The notes below the pieces were generated by a model that did no database searches, was not told the DNA's origin, and saw only the letters and a list, made by a program, of their open reading frames with translations. Below are positions 55,536 through 64,000 of a stretch of DNA of 64,000 nucleotides, one piece after another. Position 1 is the first letter of the stretch. Every line of letters begins with the position of its first letter. Origin of the DNA: Henckelia pumila (taxonomy: Eukaryota > Streptophyta > Magnoliopsida > Lamiales > Gesneriaceae); assembly GCF_033568475.1 (NCBI RefSeq), contig NC_133120.1, positions 95,932,151-95,996,150 of the forward strand, in the 5' to 3' direction. The position numbers were made by a program, and so were the translations under genes.

Positions 55536-57383
55536 TGAAAGAGTAGGTGCCCGGTGAGCCAACTTGTGGCTAAGGGCTTTGATGACTCTTTGTATAAACA
55601 ATCTTTTGTTTAATATAATTTACACTTTTATTAATGGCAATGACTTTATCTTTCTTCATATTGTTATATTGTGATATACTATTGTTGTTTTGATAAAGAC
55701 CTTGAATATACTATAGTGTATGTAAGATGTGGTAGAACATGGGGATGTCTATCATGAAACACATCTTATAGTCACTGTATATTCTAAACTGTTCCTAGTC
55801 GATTGAGCCGTCCGATAATAAGGATAAGGATCGCTCGAGTTTGAGACTAGCATTTGCGATGCAGAGTACCACGTTTCATTGGTAAGGAACATAGAGATGT
55901 TCGAAGCATGCAAATGGATATTCATACGATGAATGATCGAACTACCCTATCCGGACTTTCCAAGTGGTTATCACTTATCGAGTGGATAAAGTCCGCGGTT
56001 TTGGTTGTACACCATTAGTCCTTACTACTTGAAACATCATTGAGACTCTATATGCTAGTACTGTGTTTTGACTCGTTTACCGACTCTATTGGGGTCATCA
56101 GGTGTCGGGATTGGGTACAGTTACGACACATATAGGAGTCGATGCTTTGTTGTCAAGGATTCACCACATACTTGCAAGTGTGGATATCCTATGCGATCTG
56201 AGGAGATATTAGTGTGACGAATCTCTGGCCAGAGTACATGATGTGTTTTAAGAAATGGTTTCTTAGTAACACATGCGATGTCACTATTTGATCTTCAAGA
56301 TGTATTGCATAGTTATCGAATCTCGAACGACTCTCGATATACCAATGGTTGTTGATTCGATCGGGATATATGGATGAAGGGACCGTACTGTACGCTAACC
56401 AAAATCTATTGGTTCTTGCAGGCACTATCAGTGATACCTAGGGAATCATGGGGCGATGTTGCTAGACGCTCTTACCATGATTCGATGGGCAAGTCGGAAA
56501 TTGTTGTTCCGAGTCACAAGGAGTTGTGAGCCCACGGCTAGCTGTATCCCTGAACCATTGAGGTTCACACAGAGTAATGGATTTTTAATCCCCGTTGAGA
56601 TAGTTAAATTTAAAGAGTTAAATTTAATGAACAAAGAAGTTGGACTTCTTATTTAAGAGTAGAGGAGTAAGATTTCCTAAAATGACATTGGGATGGGCAT
56701 TTTTGGAAATCACTGAATTCGGATTCAGAAAAATTTATCTTGACTTTAAAAGGTGCAGAAATGGTTTCTGTGCACATTGGTGAAATCGGTTTATCAATCG
56801 GAGTCATGATGAATTTTATATTAATTTCTGAACATGCGGGCTTTGCTTTTCGGGCTTGAACTTATGACTAATGGGCCCTAAGCTGTTAGCGGCCTACATT
56901 ATAAATAAGTTATTGCAGTACATAAATTACACACAACAGGTCACAAAATTTTCGAAAAACCCTAGTATTTTTCCTCTGAAGTGGCCGCCCCCTTTTCCCC
57001 TCTGCTCGGTAAAATCCAGTCTGTGAATTTTGAATTACAGTCTGGTTTAACGGATCAAATTCGTTAATTCTCTTCGTAGAAACTTCTGATAGATTTTCTA
57101 GTGCAATCTATCAGAGGGATTAATTATCCGTTCGTGGACCTGATTGAAGAACAGTTCGTCCATCAGTTCCAGGGATATACAACAAGAGCAGAGCAATCTG
57201 TTGGTGTCCATAATCTCGCTTCGAGATTGGAGGTAAAAATTTATAATCGTTATTTAATTTTTACACACACAATTTAATCGTTAAAGTTTTGATACCCATT
57301 ATGGAATCGTTCCATATAAAATTTTAAACTTCCGCTGCACCGGGTATAAATTCTGATTGATCTGATCGCCGCGTTCTCCAACA
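55536..57383 (+). repeat. 3' LTR of the second copia element
   Basis: 1848 bp, matching 47942-49782 with about 18 substitutions seen by eye and one 7 bp length difference. Confidence 0.95.
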
Positions 57384-58053
57384 CCAAGTTCAAAAACTCA
57401 ATAACGGTTCGAAATCCCCAAAACTCAAACCGACGGCATAACGGCTATAAACTGAACAAACCGACAACGCAGACAGCAGTTCAATAGCGATATCAACTCA
57501 ATTCAATGCTAATACAACAACAACAAGACAAACCCAACAAATCTCAAAATCATGATTTTCGAAAATAGCTTCCAAAAATCATAACAATTCCGAACGTCGC
57601 TCTAATTCAAAACCGACAGATAATAAACGATCGGAACTCCGCCAAGAACAACATACTAGAATCTAGATCGATTCTAACAACCTCCGAAAAACAAAACATA
57701 TCTGATCGGAGAAATACTTATGGTATAACGGAGCTCTCACTGCAGTGATCACTAATCTGCCTTCAGAAATAATTTCTAACGGCCGGATCGAGCTCGGGAG
57801 GAAATCTGGAAGCTTGAAAAAGCTTGAAGGCGTCTTCAATGGAGGAGCTCGATTGTGTGGAGGAGGAGGAAGACTTTAGAAATCAATTTCAAGTGTATAT
57901 AATATATAAAAATCAATATTTGCATTTTAGTCCCTGAAATTTCCAAAATTTTCAAAAAGGACCCTGATCAAAATCAAACCGGCTCGAGAACTCTGCAAAC
58001 TCTGATTAACTCAAATAAACTCATTTAAGATAAAAACAGGGCGTTACAAAAGC

Positions 58054-59698
58054 TTAAACATGAAATAAGGCGTTTGAAACACCAACAGAATGATGTTTAA
58101 CAATACAAGTTCGACGGTAGTAATCGTTCGACTAAACAAAATAGAATACAAGTCCAAAAGCAACCTTACGACACACGAAGTCTCACTTCTATCATCTCAC
58201 CCCGAGCTAACCCAAACGACTAGGTCCAGCTCGTGATACTCCTGTTGCCAAGTACACAAACAAACAAAGACAACAACCAAATATACCGGTTAGAAATATA
58301 ATTTCTAAGTAAAAGAGACAGACATACAATATCAAGTAAACACCTCAGATTGAAATGTAATAATCGATAACAAATCAAAATAAGAATGAATGAATGCATG
58401 GCTTCAAAAACTCGGGACTATCAAATCAGATAATTGAAATATCCATCGTTATTCGGTTGGGATCCCGGGGCCAAGTCTTCACAACAACTCACCGACACAC
58501 CCATTCGGGGTGGATGTCGTTCAACTCAACCCCTAGACTTCAGAGCAACTATAAGAAGTATTCTGGCAATTGGAAAAAACTCGAAATCCAAGGCCACTTC
58601 AATATATCTTCCTAAATCGTCTAATTTCAAAACGAATTGAGAAATCGGCTCAATATTAATGTAAGTGAAAATAGAATAACAATCAAATTCACTTAAGAAA
58701 ATAAACATGTAGTATGTGGTTTTCGGGAAATCGAGAATAAGTCGATCTCGAGTATTCGTTTCCATTCGTTTCATTGTCGACTTTTACCTTTTCTCGAAGC
58801 TCCAAGTGATTCCTGTCAACAAGAGATAACTCGATATCATAGTCTATTCGGATAACAAACTCAAAGTCGATACAACAATCAATAATATACAGTCTTCAAT
58901 TCTTCAATTGATAAACAAGTCTCCAAGTTCGATCAACTCCCGAATCCTCAATCAACTGTCAAAACATCGAATACGGACTCAATATCAACTCGGAATTCAA
59001 ACTCAATCAAATTTGATATACAAATCAAACCGAACCAAAACCGATAACTTAAACTCGATTTCGACGGCATAACGGCTATAAACTGACTATCCGGAAATGC
59101 AAACCATCAAACAACAATCACAATAACTCAATCATCATCACAATCCATCAAAACAACTCAAATCCAACCTCAATCAAAATCATCATTTTCGAATTTCACC
59201 TCTAAAATCATATAAAATCCAAACTTCGTTCTTTTTCCAAACCGACTTCGAATACACGATCTATACTAGCTCAAGAACGACATACTCCAATATTATCAAA
59301 TTCTGACAACCCAACAAAATCGAAGTTCAAGATATCGTAGCAAAACTTACGTCTAAATGAAGCCCTCGTTGCGGTGATCATGAATCTCAACTCGAAATTG
59401 AAATCTAACGGTCGGATTGAGCAAATCAGGGGAAAGGAAAAGCTTGAAAGCCATCCATGGCTTCGATCAGTACGTACGAACAAGAGAGAGGGAGGAGAAG
59501 GGAGAGGAGGGAAATGATTTGATGTGATGGTGAGGCAAGTTGCCTTAAGATATTATACAAAATCCACTTTTTGCATTTCAGTCCTTTATTTCTCCAAGTT
59601 GCAAAGTAACCTCCTGTTAAATATCAAAACGATCCTCAATCACTAAAAATTCTGATTATCTCGATTAAACTCAATAATAATAAAATCAGGGCATTACA
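58054..59698 (-). repeat. Main part of the 3' LTR of the chromodomain Ty3 element
   Basis: It continues the LTR begun at 46264-46563. It ends CAGGGCATTACA, directly before the polypurine tract. No coding content is credible; the short frames near 58.4-58.7 kb are fortuitous. Confidence 0.8.
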
Positions 59699-62600
59699 AT
59701 TCTCCCCCTCTAAGATTCGATTTCGTCCTCGAAATCTAACGGATCACAGACTGAAACAAGAAAGAACCATACTGAAGACGAACTCACCTCAAACGAACAA
59801 CTCTGGAAATCGCTGCCTCATCTCAGATTCTGTCTCCCAAGTCGCTTCCTCAACTCCGTGACGACTCCACTGAATCTTCACCAACGGAATCGACTTGGTT
59901 CTGAGCTGCTTCTCTTTCCTATCGAGAATCTGGATCGGTCGCTCGAAGTAACTCAGAGTCTCATCAAGTTCTGCCTCGTCCGGCTGAAGAACGTGAGACG
60001 GATCCGGATGATATTTCCGTATCATCGAAACGTGAAACACATCGTGGATGCCTGAAAGAGACGGAGGAAGAGCAATCTTATAGGCAAGATCGCCTATCTT
60101 CTCCAGAATTTCATACGGACCAAGGAATCTCGGCGACAACTTTCCTCTATTTCCAAATCTGACAGTACCTCGGAACGGAGAAATCTTCAGAAACACACGG
60201 TCTCCCTGATCAAAACACAGTGTTCTGCGTCTGACATTCGCATACTTGGCCTATCGATCTTGGGCTGTCTTCATTCTGACTCGGATCAACTTCACCTGCT
60301 CTGCCATATCGCGAATCATATCTGGACCCAACTCAGGTGATTCTGAAATCTCATCCCAAAATAACGGAGATCTGCACTTCTTCCCGTACAAAGCTTCAAA
60401 AGGTGTCATGCCAATACTCTCTTGGAAGCTGTTATTGTACGAAAACTCCACTAGAGGCAAAGAATCCTGCCAACCTGAGCCAAAATCAAGCACTACTGCG
60501 CGAAGCATATCCTCCAAAGTTTGGATCGTACGCTCGGACTGACCGTCGATCTGAGGGTGATACGCTGTGCTCAAGTGCAAACGAGTACCCAATGCCTCCT
60601 GCAAACTATGCCAAAAGTGAGAAGTGAATCTCGGATCTCTGTCTGATACTATCGACTTCGGCATGCCGTGCAATCTCACAACCTCTCTGACATACAATTC
60701 GGTCATCTGATCGTGACGGTATGTCATACGGTAAGGAATGAAACAAGCAGATTTCGTCAAGCGTTCAATCACTACCCAAATTGCATCACAACCTCTGACT
60801 GAACGCGGTAACTTCGTGACAAAATCCATAGAGATATGATCCCATTTCCATTCTGGGACAGGCAAACTGTGCAATAATCCTCTGGGCTTCTTCCTCTCGG
60901 CTTTCACTTGCTGACAATTCAGAAAACGAGACACAAACCTCGTGACATATCCTTTCAATTGCTTCCACCAGAACTGAGTCTTCAAGTCGTTATACATCTT
61001 TCAACCTCCAGGATGAACACTGAACCGACTGCAATGAGCCTCTCGAAGAATACGCTGTCTCAACTCAGAAACATCGGGCACAACAATACGGCTATTCACA
61101 AATAACACATCATCCCTGACCTGAAACTCTGACTGGTGACCCGATCTGACCTTCTCTATCGAACTCTGAATGCTCGGATCAGATCTCTGAGCCTCTCTGA
61201 TCGACTGAAACAACTCTGGCTAGGCCTGAATTGCAAAAACTCTGATGGATCTCCTATCGGTCTCAAACTCCAAACCAGAAGTACAACAGTCTTCAATCAA
61301 ACGAGAGACATCAATCGTAGAAAGAGACAAAGAACAAAGCTTTCGACTAAGAGCATCTGCAGCTGCATTCAACTTTCCAGGATAATACTTGATTTCACAG
61401 TCGAAATCCTTAAGCAAATCCATCCATCTCCTCTGTCTCATATTTAGCTCGGACTGGGAAAACAAGTATTTCAGGCTCTTGTGGTCAGAAAATATCTCAA
61501 ACGACTCACCATAAAGGTAATGGCGCCAAGTCTTCAAAGAAAACACGATTGCAGCTAGCTCGAGATCATGGATCGGATAGCGAGTCTCGTGAGGCTTCAG
61601 CTGCCTCGAAGCATAAGCTATGACGTGCTTCCTCTGCATAAGAATACACCCGAGACCACGGTGAGAAGAATCGCAGTACACAGAGAAACCTCCATTACCT
61701 GATGGAATAGACAAGATCGGAGCGCTGGTCAATCTCTTCTTCAGCTCAATGAAACTAGCCTCACACTGCTCGGACCAAACAAACGGTGCATTCTTTTGGG
61801 TCAACTGAGTAATCGGCTTTGCAATGGAAGAGAAACCCTCGATAAATCGGCGATAATACCCCGCTAAACCCATGAAGCTTCAGATTTCTGGCACTGATGT
61901 CGGTCTCTGCCAATTCATAACTGCCTCGATCTTACTGGGGTCCATAGATATTCCATCTCCTGATACAATGTGGCCTAGAAAAACAACTCGGTCCAACCAA
62001 AACTCGCACTTTGATAGCTTAGCATACAATTGTTCGGCTCGCAAGGTCTGTAATACAATCCTCAAATGCTCGGCATGATCAGAACGGTTCTTTGAATAGA
62101 TCAGAATGTCGTCGATGAAGATGATGACGAACTCATCTAGATACCGCTGAAAGATACGATTCATCAGATCCATAAAAACTGCTGGAGCATTGGTCAAACC
62201 AAACGGCATGACTATGAATTCGAAATGCCCATATCTGGTTCTGAAAGCTATCTTCGGCACATCCTCATCGCGAACTCTCAGCTGATGATACCCTGATCGC
62301 AGATCTATCTTCGAATACACTGAAAAACCTTGCAGTTGATCAAAAAGATCATCGATTCTTGGTAGAGGATACTTGTTCTTGAACGTCGCTTGATTCAACT
62401 GGTGGTAGTCGATGCAAAGTCGCATAGAACCGTCTTTCTTCCTCACAAAAAGCACTGGTGCACCCCAAGGAGATACGCTAGGTCGGATGTATCCCTTGGC
62501 AATCAAATCTTCTAACTGTTCCTTCAATTCTTTAAACTCTAACGGAGCCATACGGTAAGGTGCTTTCGAAATAGGCTGAGTACCTGGTGCAAGTTCAATG

Positions 62601-64000
62601 CTAAATTTGATGTCTCGAATAGGCGGTAAACCAGGAATCTCGTCTGGAAAAACATCAGGAAACTTGCTAACAACCGGTATCTCAGACAACTCAGTACTAG
62701 ACCTCTGAACATCCATTGCATAAATCAAGAATCCTTCTGCTCCTTTCTGTAGCAAACGAGACATGGATAACACAGAAATCAACGGAATTTTGGATCGAGA
62801 ACCCTTACCGAAAAACTTCCAATCGTCTGCCATCTCAGGTCTGAATCGAACCACTTTCTGAAAGCAATCTACTGTCGCCCTATACTTGGTCAGAGCATCA
62901 ATCCCGACAATACAGTCAAAATCAGATAATCCAAGTACGATGCAGTCAATCTCAATCGAATTCCCTTCGGATTCAATTACATAATTTCGGACCATTCTCA
63001 CTGAAACAATTCCTCCACCCAAAGGTGAAGTAATAGAAACAACATCAGATAATGGCTCAGCAAATAAATCATGCATCTCGACAAATATTTCAGAAATAAA
63101 ACAGTGAGAAATACCCATATCAATCAACACAAATGCAGGATAACCAAAAATCGAACAGTTACCTGCTATCACGTCATTCGGGGCTGCATTGGCTTGATCC
63201 TCTGTCAAGGCAAACACCCTCGTCTGTTGTCGTGGAGGTTGGTTCTGGTTCTGATTACCTCCCTGACGATTCTAATGCTGAGGCTGAAAGGAATGGACTG
63301 CAGAAGCTGATCTCTCGGGTTGAGCTGGCGGTCGAGAAGAACTGCCGCTCTGAGCTCTATCGGTTCCTCGCTGAGGACAGACTCTAGCAAAGTGACCCGG
63401 CTGCTGGCAGATGTTGCAACTACCAAACACGCCTGGACACTGATCACTCGGATGACGTCCTCCACACTTGCTGCATGAAGCTCCAGAAAACCCAGAATTC
63501 TGTCCAGAACTGAACTGTCTAGAGCCACTGGAACTCGATGAATTGCTCCCAGGCTTCTTAAATTTCTTCCCCTTCGGTCTATACTGATATCTCCTGTTTC
63601 TGCCACTGTTGTCTCCCTCAACCCTCTGAGACTGATTCGACTGCTGAGAAGGTTGGTACTGATACTGAGACTGCTGAGGCTGAAACTGAACAGGCTGATT
63701 CGGAAAAGATCTCTGCTGCTGCTAAGGAGCTACCTGATTACCTCGTTGCATCAAGAATCCGGCTTCGGCTCGCTTTGCTTGATCCATAGCATCTGCGAAG
63801 TTGTTGGGTCTTCCGGTATTGACCAAGGTAAATATCTCAGGGTTCAAGCCATTGATGAAATGGTCGGCCTTGGCTTCCTCGTTATCTGCAACGTGAGGTG
63901 CAAACCTCAAGAGACTGTCAAATTTGCTCACATAGTCCTCAATGCTCAAGTTTCCTTGTTTTAGGTTCGCAAATTCGGCACCCTTTTCCTTTCGATACGA
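59699..64000 (-). pseudogene. Chromodomain Ty3 gag-pol with six in-frame stops, running off the window
   Basis: One continuous minus-strand frame from the window edge to 59789. Order: gag (RKEKGAEFANLKQGNLSIED onwards), two zinc knuckles (CSKCGGRHPSDQC and CNICQQPGHFARVC), protease, RT ([20 protein letters not shown]), RNase H, integrase (VSDRDPRFTS, DGQSERTIQTLEDM), then a chromodomain (RPIQILDRKEKQLRTKSIPL, ATWETESEMRQRFPELF). RT before integrase plus a chromodomain is chromovirus-type, closest to Tekay/Del. Stops are at 63722-63724, 63272-63274 and 61220-61222 (TAG), 61880-61882 and 61001-61003 (TGA), and 60251-60253 (TAG), with no frameshift. The protease motif reads LIDMG where D-T/S-G is needed, and the integrase zinc motif has F where the first Cys of CxxC is usual. 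Inactive. Confidence 0.92.

Larger units (their letters stand above)
47942..57383 (+). mobile_element. Complete Ty1/copia retrotransposon (9.4 kb), plus orientation
   Basis: LTRs are at 47942-49782 (1841 bp) and 55536-57383 (1848 bp), with ends TGAAAGAG...CTCCAACA. The target duplication CCAAG is at 47937-47941 and 57384-57388. A primer site TGGTATCAGAGC (49784-49795) and a polypurine tract (AAGTGGAAGAT, ending 55535) are in place. One intact gag-pol frame is present. By eye I count about 18 substitutions and one 7 bp indel between the LTRs (about 1% divergence), so it is young but older than the copia element at 10.8 kb. Confidence 0.97.
46564..58048. mobile_element. Solo LTR split by the second copia element
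   Basis: The ends are TGTGAGACCTCGG (46564) and AGGGCGTTACA (58048). The target duplication AAAGC is at 46559-46563 and 58049-58053. Without the copia insertion it is about 2038 bp. Its middle (CACCTGTTGCCAAGTATACA near 47140) aligns with the LTR it interrupts (near 58243), so the two LTR families are related. The first 250 bp contain GC-rich stretches such as GAGGCGCGGGCGCGCATGG. Confidence 0.88.
46264..64000 (-). mobile_element. Chromodomain Ty3 element (Tekay/Del-like), incomplete at the right edge
   Basis: The 3' LTR begins at 46264 (TGTGAGACCCCG), is interrupted at 46564-58053 by later insertions and ends at 59698 (CAGGGCATTACA), about 1945 bp in all. A polypurine tract (minus strand GAGGGGGAGAAT) adjoins it at 59699-59710. 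Internal gag-pol follows on the minus strand to the window end. The left end cuts into the Tat-like integrase. The 5' LTR, primer site and start of gag are outside the window. Confidence 0.85.

Noticed and set aside
59699..64000. Endogenous pararetrovirus (caulimovirid)
   Set aside because: Integrase, a chromodomain and an LTR with polypurine tract are present and no movement protein is seen, so it is a Ty3 retrotransposon.

Overview
This is plant nuclear DNA, most likely from a eudicot. The host genes have plant-type introns: a Dof transcription factor, a plastid ribosomal protein S5, an equilibrative nucleoside transporter and a LEUNIG-like gene. The rest is AT-rich intergenic DNA and plant LTR retrotransposons. 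I cannot name the species.

Layout. From 1 to about 29 kb the window is gene-bearing. It holds a single-exon Dof gene (minus, 2540-3457), a two-exon plastid RPS5 gene (plus, 5137-6948), a LEUNIG-like LUFS-domain gene (minus, 5' exons at 19.7-22.2 kb, with possible further exons at 8.0-9.7 kb), a decayed intron-bearing RPS5 relic (25.0-25.9 kb) and a nine-exon ENT transporter (minus, 26342-28294). A very young intact Ty1/copia element (10797-15599, 367 bp LTRs with two differences seen, TSD TGATT) lies between the two groups of LEUNIG-like exons.

From 30 kb to the end the window is a nest of mobile elements. The first (30060-33074) is an odd Ty3-type derivative with the same LTR end, inverted, at both termini and a TTAAC target duplication. 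It is itself interrupted by a solo LTR (30956-32275, TSD GTCGG). Next, the 3' end of a LINE (RNase H domain and poly(A)) abuts the 3' LTR (34175-34859) of a large Ty3 element that looks Tat-lineage. Its integrase is on the minus strand. On the opposite strand it carries an extra multi-exon ORF with a TATA box, a Transposase_28-like region, a basic region and a coiled coil. Between that ORF and the integrase is an array of about 31 copies of a 61-62 bp repeat. A non-autonomous LTR element (36327-41158, TSD ATCAC) sits inside the antisense ORF. The integrase is cut at 46263 by a chromodomain Ty3 element whose LTR begins there and whose gag-pol runs off the right edge. That LTR holds a solo LTR (46564-58048, TSD AAAGC), and the solo LTR holds an intact Ty1/copia element (47942-57383, TSD CCAAG).

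Reading the nest by interruption gives the order: LINE, Tat-like element, chromodomain element, solo LTR, copia. The right-hand gag-pol (59.8-64 kb) is one continuous frame broken only by six TAG/TGA codons and no frameshift, a pattern suggesting decay at methylated cytosines. Both copia elements keep a full-length polyprotein and near-identical LTRs and may be competent to move. The points most worth a second look are the two-U5-ended element, the nine-palindrome array next to a TATA box in the solo LTR, the antisense ORF with its own promoter, and the LUFS-domain gene for which no WD40 exons can be found.
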